Source of the DNA: Sphingobium cupriresistens | Lineage (GTDB): Bacteria; Pseudomonadota; Alphaproteobacteria; Sphingomonadales; Sphingomonadaceae | Length of the DNA: 64,000 bases | Direction of reading: 5' to 3' | Assembly (NCBI RefSeq): GCF_004152865.1 | Contig: NZ_SEOO01000018.1 | Span: 23,325 to 87,324 of the forward strand | Shown here: piece by piece, positions 33,016-40,615 of the stretch | Layout of the letters: each line of letters opens with the position of its first letter | How positions within the stretch are numbered: the stretch's first letter is position 1 | The notes under the pieces: model-generated | What the model was told of the DNA's origin: nothing | The model's database searches: none | Seen by the model: only the letters and a program-made list of their open reading frames with translations | Made by a program: the position numbers and the translations under genes

Positions 33016-33942
33016 TCAGGCGCGCGCGCGGCCGGCGAAACGGCCGTGGCGGCGATAGCGGACCATCCATTTGTCGGCGACCGCGCCCAGCGGGGTGGGG
33101 GCCACGCCGAGCGCTTCCAGCCCTTCCGAGCCGGCCGCCACGACATTGTCGCGGCCCAGCATGGCGAGTTGGTCGCGGCTGATCGGTCCGCCCGGCAGCA
33201 TCGCCAACAGCGAAGCGACGCCCCGCGGCACATCGATCAACGGCTTGTCGCGGCCGATCGCCTTGGCGATCCAGGCGTTGATTTCTTTCATACTCATCAC
33301 CTGCGGGCCGGCGACTTCATAGGTCTTGCCGCCATGCACGCCGGGCTGCGCCGCTGCATGGGCGATCGCGTCGGCGACGTCGCCGACATAGACCGGCTGG
33401 AATTTGGTCGCAGGCGCAATCACCGGAACGACCGGGAACAGGCTGATGATGTCGGCGAAGCGGTTGAGAAACTGGTCCTCCGGCCCGAAGATGATCGACG
33501 GGCGAATGACGGTCGCGGTGGGGAAGGCGGCCTTGACCGCGGTCTCGCCCGCCGCCTTCGACCGGCCATAGGCCGACGGGCTTTCGGCGTCCGCACCGAT
33601 CGCCGAGACATGGACCAGCGCCCGCACGCCCGCCGCGCCGGCGGCTTTCGCCACATTGGCCGCGCCGACGTGGTGAAAAGCGTCGAAATCGCCCGCCAAT
33701 ATGCCGACCAGATTGACGACGACGTCGCTGCCATGGATGGCGCGGGCTACGCTGTCGGGCTTGCGGATGTCCGCGGCGACGAACTGGGTCTGGCCCAGAT
33801 TGCCCAGCGTCTTGACCTTCATCGCGGTGGCCAGGTCGCGCTGGGCTATCCGCACCCGCGCGCCCTGCGCCATCAGCGCCTGGGCGACCTGCCGGCCCAG
33901 AAAGCCGCCGCCGCCGAACACCGTAACCAGACTGTCCTTCAT
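33016..33942 (-). CDS. NDUFA9-like NAD(P)-binding protein
   Basis: A 308-residue atypical short-chain dehydrogenase. The N-terminus LVTVFGGGGFLGRQVAQALM (residues 5-24) is the Rossmann glycine motif, and YGRSKAAGETAVK near residue 130 is in the position of the YxxxK pair. The overall pattern matches the complex I NDUFA9 subunit family, found in alphaproteobacteria as complex I accessory or ubiquinone-related proteins. The start ATG at 33942 (MKDSLVTVFGGGG) puts the glycine motif at the N-terminus, as expected; the open frame upstream is not credible. The substrate is unknown. Confidence 0.85.
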   Translation of the reverse strand: MKDSLVTVFGGGGFLGRQVAQALMAQGARVRIAQRDLATAMKVKTLGNLGQTQFVAADIRKPDSVARAIHGSDVVVNLVGILAGDFDAFHHVGAANVAKAAGAAGVRALVHVSAIGADAESPSAYGRSKAAGETAVKAAFPTATVIRPSIIFGPEDQFLNRFADIISLFPVVPVIAPATKFQPVYVGDVADAIAHAAAQPGVHGGKTYEVAGPQVMSMKEINAWIAKAIGRDKPLIDVPRGVASLLAMLPGGPISRDQLAMLGRDNVVAAGSEGLEALGVAPTPLGAVADKWMVRYRRHGRFAGRARA

Positions 33943-34021
33943 CACGCGCGTCCCATGTCCAAATTTAAGGGAATGACTCCGCCAACCCCTTGCAACAGCC
34001 GCCGCGCGCTGACAACCGCCT

Positions 34022-34600
34022 TTAGCCGAACCAGCCTTGCAGATCGGCCAGCATCCACAGGCCCAGACCCAGGAACAGCAACGCCGCGCCGATCTGCAAC
34101 GCGCGCATCGGCACCTTCTTGGCGAGCGCCTCGCCGAACAGGACGGCCGGCACATTGGCGACCATCATGCCCAACGTCGTGCCCATGGTGACGGCGACCA
34201 GATTGTCGAACCGCGCGCCCAGCGCCACGGTCGCAACCTGCGTCTTGTCGCCCATCTCGACCAGAAAGAAGGCGACCAGCGTCGTCACGAACACGCCTGC
34301 CTTGGTCGGGGCTTTCAGCGGCGCATCCTCGTCGAACGTGTCGGGGATCAGCGTCCAGGCGGCCATGGCGATGAAGGAAGCGGCGACGGCGTAGCGAAAC
34401 CAGTCCTGCGTCAGAACGCCTGCGATCGAATGGCCGACCAGCGCGGCGAGGAAATGATTGGCGACCGTGGCCGCGAAAATGCCCAGGATGATCGGCACCG
34501 GCTTGCGAAAGCGGGTGGCGAGCAGCATGGCCAGCAACTGCGTCTTGTCGCCCATTTCGGCGAGCGCGACGAGCGCGGCGGAAGTGAAGAGAGCTTCCAT
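34022..34600 (-). CDS. GDT1/TMEM165 (UPF0016) family manganese exporter
   Basis: A 192-residue membrane protein with six predicted helices in two repeats. Each repeat carries the family signature E-x-G-D-K-T: ALAEMGDKTQLLAM near residue 14 and FLVEMGDKTQVATVA near residue 117. Family members move Mn2+ (or Ca2+) out of the cytosol in exchange for protons. The start ATG at 34600 (MEALFTSAALVALAEMG) is chosen because the protein then begins at the first repeat, and a long structured leader precedes it. That leader matches the manganese riboswitch, which fixes the role as a manganese exporter with good confidence. Confidence 0.93.
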   Translation of the reverse strand: MEALFTSAALVALAEMGDKTQLLAMLLATRFRKPVPIILGIFAATVANHFLAALVGHSIAGVLTQDWFRYAVAASFIAMAAWTLIPDTFDEDAPLKAPTKAGVFVTTLVAFFLVEMGDKTQVATVALGARFDNLVAVTMGTTLGMMVANVPAVLFGEALAKKVPMRALQIGAALLFLGLGLWMLADLQGWFG

Positions 34601-34613
34601 CGTGAATTTCCGG

Positions 34614-34665
34614 GGCCGGGCGGAAGTGAAACAGACGCAATGCCACCGTCGCCTCCCGCCCGGCC
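34614..34665 (-). promoter_or_regulatory. expression-platform hairpin upstream of the manganese exporter
   Basis: A perfect 10-bp stem (ggccgggcgg / ccgcccggcc) closes a 32-nt loop and ends nine bases before the ccggaa preceding the start codon. It lies between the aptamer and the coding region, so it could block ribosome access or be opened by aptamer folding. The mechanism is inferred. Confidence 0.5.
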
Positions 34666-34687
34666 GGACAGATAAGCGCCGATGCCA

Positions 34688-34798
34688 TTGGTCTCGCCCG
34701 ATGCGGCTTTTCGCCGCCTCCCATACGCCACGACCTCTCGGCCGAATATGTTGACGCATGGCCCGTTCCTGACACGGAACGGCTGGCTACTCCCCAGA
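34688..34798 (-). promoter_or_regulatory. yybP-ykoY manganese riboswitch aptamer
   Basis: On the minus strand the leader begins CTGGGGAGTAGCC, the hallmark 5' strand of the yybP-ykoY class. It continues with a hairpin (CCGTTCC..GGAACGG), then GCGTCAACATATTCGG, another conserved block, and closes with GGGCGAGACC about 100 bases later. These elements in this order and spacing match the manganese-sensing RNA. It sits 88 bases ahead of a GDT1-type Mn2+ exporter, a gene this class commonly controls. Mn2+ is expected to turn the gene on. Confidence 0.88.
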
Positions 34799-34841
34799 TG
34801 ACGCGCTAGCCTCTAGGCGAGCGGCGCGGGGAAGGCAAGCC

Positions 34842-35258
34842 ATGGCGAAGGACGCGAACAAGACGGTCGAAACGGCGGGGGATGTGGAGGCGTTTCTGGC
34901 GGCGGTGGAGCCGGAAGAGCGGCGCGAGGACGTTCGCCGGATCGCCGCGCTGATGGCGGCGCTTTCAGGCGAAGTGGCGCGCATGTGGGGGCCGAGCATC
35001 ATCGGCTTTGGCCGCTATCGCTATCGCTATGACAGCGGGCGCGAGGGCGAGAGCTGCCGCATCGGCTTTGCGCCGCGCAAGGCGGAGCTGGTTTTCTATC
35101 TGGCCGGGCTGGCGGACATGGATTTCGCCACTTTGGGCACGCATCGGCGCGGCAAGGGCTGCCTCTATGTGAAACGCCTGTCCGGCATCGACATGGCGGT
35201 ATTGGAGGCGCTGATCGTCAAGAGCCTTGCCCATATGGACGAGGTCTATCCGCGATGA
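34842..35258 (+). CDS. DUF1801 domain protein
   Basis: A 138-residue cytosolic protein of the DUF1801/YdhG-like fold. Typical segments are a helical N-terminus ending in ERREDVRRIAALMAALSG, then ARMWGPSIIGFGRYRYRYDSG and a beta-rich part RIGFAPRKAELVFYLAG. The fold is related to frataxin-like/YjbR-type small domains, but no reaction is known. Its stop codon overlaps the amidase start by ATGA, so the two genes are likely co-translated. Confidence 0.85.
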   Translation: MAKDANKTVETAGDVEAFLAAVEPEERREDVRRIAALMAALSGEVARMWGPSIIGFGRYRYRYDSGREGESCRIGFAPRKAELVFYLAGLADMDFATLGTHRRGKGCLYVKRLSGIDMAVLEALIVKSLAHMDEVYPR

Positions 35259-36829
35259 AGAGGCTGCTGCCCATCCTGGCCCTGCTGCTGGCCGCATCGC
35301 CCGCGCGGGCGCAGATCGAGCAGGCGACGGTCGCGTCGCTCTCCGCCGATCTGGCGGCCGGCCGCATTACCAGTCAGAAGGCGGTGCGCGCCTATCTGCA
35401 ACGCATCGCGGCGCTGGACCGCAAGGGGCCGCGCCTCAACAGCATCATCAGTCTCAATCCCCATGCGATGCAGGAAGCGGGGGTGCTGGATGCCGAGCGC
35501 CGCGCGGGCAAGCTGCGCGGCCCCCTTCATGGCGTGCCGATCCTGCTCAAGGACAATATCGAGGCGGCGGGGATGCCGACCACCGCCGGCTCGCTGGCGC
35601 TGGCCCGCAACGATTCGGGTCGGGATTCGTCGGTCGCCGCGGCGCTCAAGGCCAAGGGCGCGATCATCCTGGGCAAGACGAACCTGTCCGAATGGGCCAA
35701 TTTCCGGTCGGAACGGTCGATGAGCGGATGGAGCGCGATCGGCGGCCTTACCCGCAATCCCTATGCGCTGGACCGCACGACCTGTGGATCGTCGAGCGGA
35801 TCGGGCGCGGCGGTTGCCGCCGGTTTTGCGCCCGCCGCAATCGGCAGCGAAACCAACGGATCAATCATCTGCCCGGCATCCATGATGGGGCTGGTGGGAT
35901 TGAAGCCGACGGTCGGCCTAATACCCCGCACCCATATCGTGCCGATCAGCCACAGCCAGGATACCGCCGGTCCGATGGCGCGCAGCGTGCGCGACGTCGC
36001 CATCCTGCTGTCTGCGCTGATCGCCAGCGATCCCGCCGACCCGGCCACCGCCGACGCCATGGCCCATGCCAGGGATTATGCCGCCGCGCTTGACCCGACA
36101 CACATCAAAGGCGCGCGCATCGGCGTGCTGCGCGGCGGCGCGCAGCCGGAACTGCTGGCGCGCTATGAAGCGGCGCTGGCGCTGCTCAAGGGTCTGGGCG
36201 CGACGTTGGTGGAGGTAAAGAAGCCGGCGATGGAGGGCATGTCGGCGGCCAGCTACGACGTGCTGCAATATGAATTCAAGGCGGATGTGAACGCCTATCT
36301 GGCCTCCACCCGGCCCGATCAGGTGGAGAGCCGGACGCTCGCCGACCTCATAGTGTTTGATGATGCCAACAAAACGTCGGAGTTGCCGCTGTTCGGGCAG
36401 GAGATATTCGTCCTGTCGCAGGCGAAGGGCGGGCTGGACGACCCGGCCTACAAGGCGGCGCGCGAAACGTCGTTGCGGCTCGCGGGCAAAGAGGGGATCG
36501 ACGCGATGCTTGCCGACAACCGCGTCGATCTGTTGGTGACGATCAGCTATGGCCCGGCCTGGCCGTCCGACACGGTGTGGGGCGATCAATATGAGGGGCC
36601 AGGCGGCTCCGCCGGCCCGGCGGCGATTGCGGGCTATCCGCATCTGACCGTGCCAATGGGGCTGGTGCGCGGCCTGCCGGTTGGATTGAGTTTCATTGGC
36701 GCAGCCTATGCCGAGCAAAGGCTGCTCGATGCGGGCTATGCCTATGAACAGGCGGCGGGGATCAGCAGCAAGCCGGATTTCCGGGCGACCGTGGACAGCG
36801 GAACGGAACTGGAGGGGCGTCGGCCCTAA
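35255..36829 (+). CDS. exported amidase-signature-family hydrolase
   Basis: A 524-residue amidase. Residues 1-20 (MKRLLPILALLLAASPARAQ) form a cleavable signal peptide, so it works in the periplasm. The Ser-cisSer-Lys triad is visible: Lys in PILLKDNIEAAG near residue 98, cis-Ser in TTCGSSSGSGAAVAAG near 173, and the nucleophile Ser in GSETNGSIICPASMMG near 197. Related exported enzymes hydrolyse amides or peptide C-terminal amides, but the substrate is not known. It overlaps the DUF1801 gene by 4 nt. Confidence 0.92.
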   Translation: MKRLLPILALLLAASPARAQIEQATVASLSADLAAGRITSQKAVRAYLQRIAALDRKGPRLNSIISLNPHAMQEAGVLDAERRAGKLRGPLHGVPILLKDNIEAAGMPTTAGSLALARNDSGRDSSVAAALKAKGAIILGKTNLSEWANFRSERSMSGWSAIGGLTRNPYALDRTTCGSSSGSGAAVAAGFAPAAIGSETNGSIICPASMMGLVGLKPTVGLIPRTHIVPISHSQDTAGPMARSVRDVAILLSALIASDPADPATADAMAHARDYAAALDPTHIKGARIGVLRGGAQPELLARYEAALALLKGLGATLVEVKKPAMEGMSAASYDVLQYEFKADVNAYLASTRPDQVESRTLADLIVFDDANKTSELPLFGQEIFVLSQAKGGLDDPAYKAARETSLRLAGKEGIDAMLADNRVDLLVTISYGPAWPSDTVWGDQYEGPGGSAGPAAIAGYPHLTVPMGLVRGLPVGLSFIGAAYAEQRLLDAGYAYEQAAGISSKPDFRATVDSGTELEGRRP

Positions 36830-36856
36830 AATTCATCCGGTATAGCAAGAGGCGTG

Positions 36857-36916
36857 TTCCCGCGCAGGCGGCAATCCAGTCCGCCGTTTGGATCAAGGTT
36901 CCCGCCTGCGCGGGAA
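36857..36916. repeat. paired cccgcgcaggcgg palindromic repeat
   Basis: Two opposing units (ttcccgcgcaggcgg and ttcccgcctgcgcgggaa) with about 30 bases between, located between the convergent amidase gene and the small exported protein gene. The left arm has lost part of its inner palindrome (gcggcaatcc). It is likely to form a long hairpin that can end transcription from both sides. Confidence 0.7.
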
Positions 36917-36929
36917 AACGCAGCGTATT

Positions 36930-37331
36930 TCACGGCTCGCCGGCGCTTTCCTGCATCCGCCGTTCGGCGAACCATTGTTGCAGCATCTGGGCGGTGCAGC
37001 CGGTGAAGCCGTTGCTGCCGATCGCATTGCAGCTATTGGGCAGCGTCTGGCGCTGGGTCTGTTCCATCGTCGCGACTTGGCTGCCCCAGCCGGGACCGCC
37101 AGACACGGCGGGTTTTTCCCGCAGTTTCTTGGGGATGCGATAACGCTCCGCCTCCGGCTTGCGCGCGCAGACGACGATATCGTCGCCCTTGCTTTGCGGG
37201 CAGGGGTCGTCGCCATAGACCAGCAGGTTGATGATGCGTTCGGGCGGCGGCTCCGCCTGTGCGAGCGCATAGGAGGGCAGCAGAGGGACCAGCCACAGGC
37301 CGATCAGGGGAAGTACGACGCGCGGCCGCAT
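36930..37331 (-). CDS. exported hypothetical protein, paralogue A
   Basis: A 133-residue secreted or periplasmic protein. The signal peptide is about 24 residues (MRPRVVLPLIGLWLVPLLPS, then YALAQ). The mature part contains NLLVYGDDPCPQSKGDDIVV followed by CARKPEAERYRIPKKLR, and a later pair CNAIGSNGFTGC. It is clearly paralogous to the next gene upstream, sharing the four cysteines and the VYGxDxCPQSxGDDIVVCAR core. Function is unknown; four conserved cysteines suggest two disulfides, and dsbB lies in the same gene group. The start at 37331 is set by the signal peptide. Confidence 0.72.
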   Translation of the reverse strand: MRPRVVLPLIGLWLVPLLPSYALAQAEPPPERIINLLVYGDDPCPQSKGDDIVVCARKPEAERYRIPKKLREKPAVSGGPGWGSQVATMEQTQRQTLPNSCNAIGSNGFTGCTAQMLQQWFAERRMQESAGEP

Positions 37332-37423
37332 AAGATAAATCCTTTTACCACCCCTGTCAGATGCCGGGCGTGCCCAATGCCCGGCGGTTCGTGGATCAGG
37401 ACGGCATGAACGCCCCAAAACCG

Positions 37424-37972
37424 TCAGCGTTGCGGTGCGGCGGGAGCCGGTTGGGGCTGCTGCGCCGCCTTTTCCTCCGCCTTCACCCGCGCTTCGATCG
37501 CGTCGCTGTCAGCGTCGATGGTCGACAGGCGCTTGGCGCGTTCGGCCGCGACCAGATCCTTCCAACTGGCATTGTCGAGCGCCTGCCGTTCCGCCTTGGC
37601 GAGGCGGGACAGTTGCGCGAAGCAGCCGGTCGCGCCGCCGCCGCCGACCGGCGAGCAGCTTTCAGTGCCTTGCCGACCGACATATTCCATCGAGCGGACC
37701 CGTTCGCCCCACGCCTGCTTGCTGGGCATATTGGGATCGCCCCGCAGCGGTTCGGGGATGCGATAGCGTTCCTCCTCGCCCTTGCGCGCGCACACGACGA
37801 TGTCGTCGCCCTGGCTCTGCGGGCAGGCGTCTTCGCCATAGACGATGACGATATTGACCTTTTCCGACGCGGGGTCGGTCACGGCCGTCGGCGCTGTCGC
37901 CGGTTGAGCCAGCGCAGGGACGGACGCGCCCAGCATCAGCGCGAAGGCTGCGATCATTCGGGTCTTGCTCAT
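37424..37972 (-). CDS. exported hypothetical protein, paralogue B
   Basis: A 182-residue protein with a signal peptide of about 22 residues (MSKTRMIAAFALMLGASVPA, then LAQ). The mature part contains VIVYGEDACPQSQGDDIVV and CARKGEEERYRIPEPLRG, matching paralogue A, and the later cysteine pair CSPVGGGGATGC. The C-terminal 60 residues are charged and helical with a Pro/Ala/Gln tail absent from paralogue A. It lies 13 bases after coq7 on the same strand, so it probably shares that transcript. Function unknown. Confidence 0.75.
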   Translation of the reverse strand: MSKTRMIAAFALMLGASVPALAQPATAPTAVTDPASEKVNIVIVYGEDACPQSQGDDIVVCARKGEEERYRIPEPLRGDPNMPSKQAWGERVRSMEYVGRQGTESCSPVGGGGATGCFAQLSRLAKAERQALDNASWKDLVAAERAKRLSTIDADSDAIEARVKAEEKAAQQPQPAPAAPQR

Positions 37973-37985
37973 ATATCCGTCCTTA

Positions 37986-38540
37986 TCAGAGGCGCTTGGA
38001 AAGCGCGATGGCGGCCCGGCATCCCAAACGAATGGCGCCCGACAAAAGGGGGTAGGCGGGTGCTTGTTCGGCGCCATGCGCGAGCGCCGCGTCGCGATGC
38101 TCGACCTCCTCCGCCTGGAAATCCGCAATGGCGGTGGAGAGTTCCGGATCGCTGTCGCCCAATTGCGCCAACTGTTCGGCATAATGGCGGTCGATTTCGG
38201 TTTCGATCGCCGCGGTGCAGGCCATCGCGGCCTTTGGTCCCATCGCCGCGGTCACCGCGCCCAGCGCGAAGCCGGCCGCGCTCCAGATCGGCGCGAGCGC
38301 CGTCGGGCGGACGCCGCGCCGGGCGATCATCGCGTCGAAGGCGGCGCGATGCCGTTCCTCCTGCGCCGCCATGCCGGCGATCAGCCGGCCATAGGGATGG
38401 CGATCACCCATCACTGCCAGTTGCCCGGCATAGATGCGCACCGCGCCGAACTCGCCAGCCTGATCGACCCGCACCATGGCGGCGCGATCGGAATCGGACA
38501 GGCTCCTGCCGGGGCGTGGAAAATCCTTGGGCGCGGTCAT
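37986..38540 (-). CDS. coq7: demethoxyubiquinone hydroxylase (Coq7 family)
   Basis: A 184-residue di-iron hydroxylase that converts demethoxyubiquinone in ubiquinone synthesis. The ferritin-like metal ligands are visible: Glu in VDQAGEFGAVRIYAGQ near residue 30, Glu and His in AAQEERHRAAFD near 62, Glu in AAIETEIDRHYAEQL near 112, and Glu-x-x-His in AEEVEHRDAALA near 145. The size matches the bacterial Coq7 family. It overlaps dsbB by 4 nt (ATGA) and is followed by the exported paralogue. Confidence 0.93.
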   Translation of the reverse strand: MTAPKDFPRPGRSLSDSDRAAMVRVDQAGEFGAVRIYAGQLAVMGDRHPYGRLIAGMAAQEERHRAAFDAMIARRGVRPTALAPIWSAAGFALGAVTAAMGPKAAMACTAAIETEIDRHYAEQLAQLGDSDPELSTAIADFQAEEVEHRDAALAHGAEQAPAYPLLSGAIRLGCRAAIALSKRL

Positions 38541-39013
38541 GCTTTTCTCGCTTTAAGCAACAGCGCCAAGATGGCGAGCGCGGCGGCCCCGGACAAGAGG
38601 CCGTTATAGCCGGCGAGCGAAATGCCGAGGAGATCCCAGGGCGCGACGTCGCAGCGGACGATCGGGGTCGCCCAAATCTGGTTGAGCAGGTCCGCCCCGC
38701 CGGCCGGGGTGGTGGAGCAGGTGGTCAACCCTTCCCACCAGCCATATTCGACCCCGGCATGGAACAGGCCGATCAGCCCGCTAATGCCGATGGCGAGGCC
38801 GGCCAGCCCCGCGAACAGCGCGCTGACGCAGGCGCGGCTGCGCAGCGCATAGGCGATCAGCGCCAGCGGGATGGCGGCCATATGCGGGTAACGCTGCCAC
38901 CAGCACATCTCACAGGGGTGCAGGCCGCCAATATATTGGGAGGCATAGGCCCCGCCCAATAACAGGACCGGGGTCAGCAGGGCGATGGTGCGGGCAAGCG
39001 GGATGCTCTTCAT
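38537..39013 (-). CDS. dsbB: disulfide bond formation protein B
   Basis: A 158-residue inner-membrane protein with four helices that reoxidises DsbA and passes electrons to ubiquinone. The first periplasmic pair CEMC is in LHPCEMCWWQRYPHM near residue 34. The second pair of cysteines is in GLTTCSTTP near residue 98 and PIVRCDVAPWDLLG near 122. It is the first gene of a unit with coq7 and paralogue B; both dsbB and coq7 depend on or make ubiquinone. Confidence 0.93.
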   Translation of the reverse strand: MKSIPLARTIALLTPVLLLGGAYASQYIGGLHPCEMCWWQRYPHMAAIPLALIAYALRSRACVSALFAGLAGLAIGISGLIGLFHAGVEYGWWEGLTTCSTTPAGGADLLNQIWATPIVRCDVAPWDLLGISLAGYNGLLSGAAALAILALLLKARKA

Positions 39014-39082
39014 AACGCCCGCTTAAAGCCTTGGCTTGCTTTCGTCATGCTGAACTTGATGGTCTGGACGCATCATGGCGTG

Positions 39083-39145
39083 TTCCCGCGCAGGCGGGCA
39101 TCCAGTTCGGACGGTGGGACTGGGTTTCCGCCTGCGCGGGAACAC
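39083..39145. repeat. paired cccgcgcaggcggg palindromic repeat
   Basis: Opposing arms gttcccgcgcaggcggg and ccgcctgcgcgggaac flank about 30 bases between dsbB and the downstream end of the processing-protease gene. Same family as the elements at 14646 and 36857. Confidence 0.72.
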
Positions 39146-39159
39146 GCTGTTGATAGCCG

Positions 39160-40512
39160 TTATTTCGCCCCCGGCTTGCGCGCGGCGACCTGCGCCTGGG
39201 CGATGGTCGCGCCGGGCGTGCTGGCGAGGCGCGCGATCGTCTTGAGCGCATAGTCGAGCTGGAAATCCTCGATGCCCTTCTTCTTCAGCTCCTCGGCCGA
39301 CAAAGCGAAGCGCGGATCGTCCTTCGTGTCCTCCTCCAGCGCCTTGTCGTCGGTCTTGATCTCGTTGATCAGATGACGGCGCAGGTCGCTCTCGCGGAAT
39401 TTCGGACGATTTTTGTAATCGGGATCGGATAGCTGCGGCACGCGGATGTCGGGCTGGATGCCGCCTTCCTGCACGCTGCGGCCCGACGGCGTATAATAGC
39501 GCGCGGTCGTGAGCTTCAGCGCCGTGGTGTTCGACAGCGGCAACATGGTCTGGACGCTGCCCTTGCCGAAGCTGCGTTCGCCCATCACCAGCGCGCGATG
39601 CTGGTCCTGCAACGCGCCGGCCACGATTTCGGAAGCCGAGGCGGACCCCGCATCGACCAGCACGATCACCGGCAGACCCTTCGCATCGTCGCCGGGCTTG
39701 GCATAATAGCGTTCGACATCGCCCTTCGCCCGGCCGCGTTGCGACACGATCTCGCCGCGCTCCAGGAAGGCGTCGCTGACCGTCACCGCTTCGTCCAGAA
39801 GGCCGCCGGGGTTGGAGCGCAGGTCGAGGACATAGCCGGTGGGCTTGTGACCCAGCGACTTGTCGATGCTGCGGATCGCGGACCGCACGTCCGCCCCGGT
39901 ATTGGCCGAGAAGCTGACGATGTTGATGACGCCGATATTGTTCTTCACCTCCCATTTCACGGGCTTCAACTGAATGATTTCGCGCGTGAGGGTCAGTTCG
40001 ATCGGCTTGTCGCGGCCCGCCCGCACGATCGTCAGCTTGAGCGCCGTGCCGGGTGCGCCGCGCATCTTGTCGACCGCCTCGTCCAGCGTGCCGCCATAGA
40101 TGAGCTGCCCGTCGATATGGGTGATATAGTCGCCCGCCTTGATTCCCGCGCGCCAGGCCGGGGTATCCTGCGTCGGCGCGATCACCTTGACCGCGCCATC
40201 CTCCTGCGTGACCGAGAGGCCGAGGCCACCATAGCTGCCCTCGGTCTGGGTGCGCAGATTCTGGAAATCGCGCGCGTCGAGGAAATTGCTATGCGGATCG
40301 AGGCTGGCGAGCATCCCGTCTATCGCGCCCTTGATCAGCTTTTCGTCATCGACCTTTTCGACATAGTCGCTGCGGACCTTCTGGAACACGTCCATAAATT
40401 CGTCGAGCGCCTTGTAGCTCGACGCCTCCCCGTCGGCGAGGGCTGCGGTGGTGGCAGGGATGAGCGCAAGCGCCCCAAGCGCGACGGCGCCCTGGAGGAA
40501 GGTGGATTTCAT
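39160..40512 (-). CDS. C-terminal processing peptidase (S41 family)
   Basis: A 450-residue periplasmic serine protease of the CtpA/Prc type. The signal peptide occupies about residues 1-26 (MKSTFLQGAVALGALALIPA). A PDZ domain follows at about residues 90-175 (GGLGLSVTQEDGAVKVIAPT). The S41 catalytic core has the nucleophile Ser in VDAGSASASEIVAGALQDQ near residue 300 and the general base Lys in GERSFGKGSVQTMLPL near 325. The start at 40512 is set by the signal peptide; the frame is open farther upstream. It lies downstream of envC, as in many alphaproteobacteria. Confidence 0.93.
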   Translation of the reverse strand: MKSTFLQGAVALGALALIPATTAALADGEASSYKALDEFMDVFQKVRSDYVEKVDDEKLIKGAIDGMLASLDPHSNFLDARDFQNLRTQTEGSYGGLGLSVTQEDGAVKVIAPTQDTPAWRAGIKAGDYITHIDGQLIYGGTLDEAVDKMRGAPGTALKLTIVRAGRDKPIELTLTREIIQLKPVKWEVKNNIGVINIVSFSANTGADVRSAIRSIDKSLGHKPTGYVLDLRSNPGGLLDEAVTVSDAFLERGEIVSQRGRAKGDVERYYAKPGDDAKGLPVIVLVDAGSASASEIVAGALQDQHRALVMGERSFGKGSVQTMLPLSNTTALKLTTARYYTPSGRSVQEGGIQPDIRVPQLSDPDYKNRPKFRESDLRRHLINEIKTDDKALEEDTKDDPRFALSAEELKKKGIEDFQLDYALKTIARLASTPGATIAQAQVAARKPGAK

Positions 40513-40615
40513 GGCTGTCCTAGATTCCGGCATCTGATCCCCGATATAGGCCGATTCGCGTGCCAACGCAAAAGCGCGCTTCGATGAATGTCGCGCAGGG
40601 TCGATGAGCGTCGGG

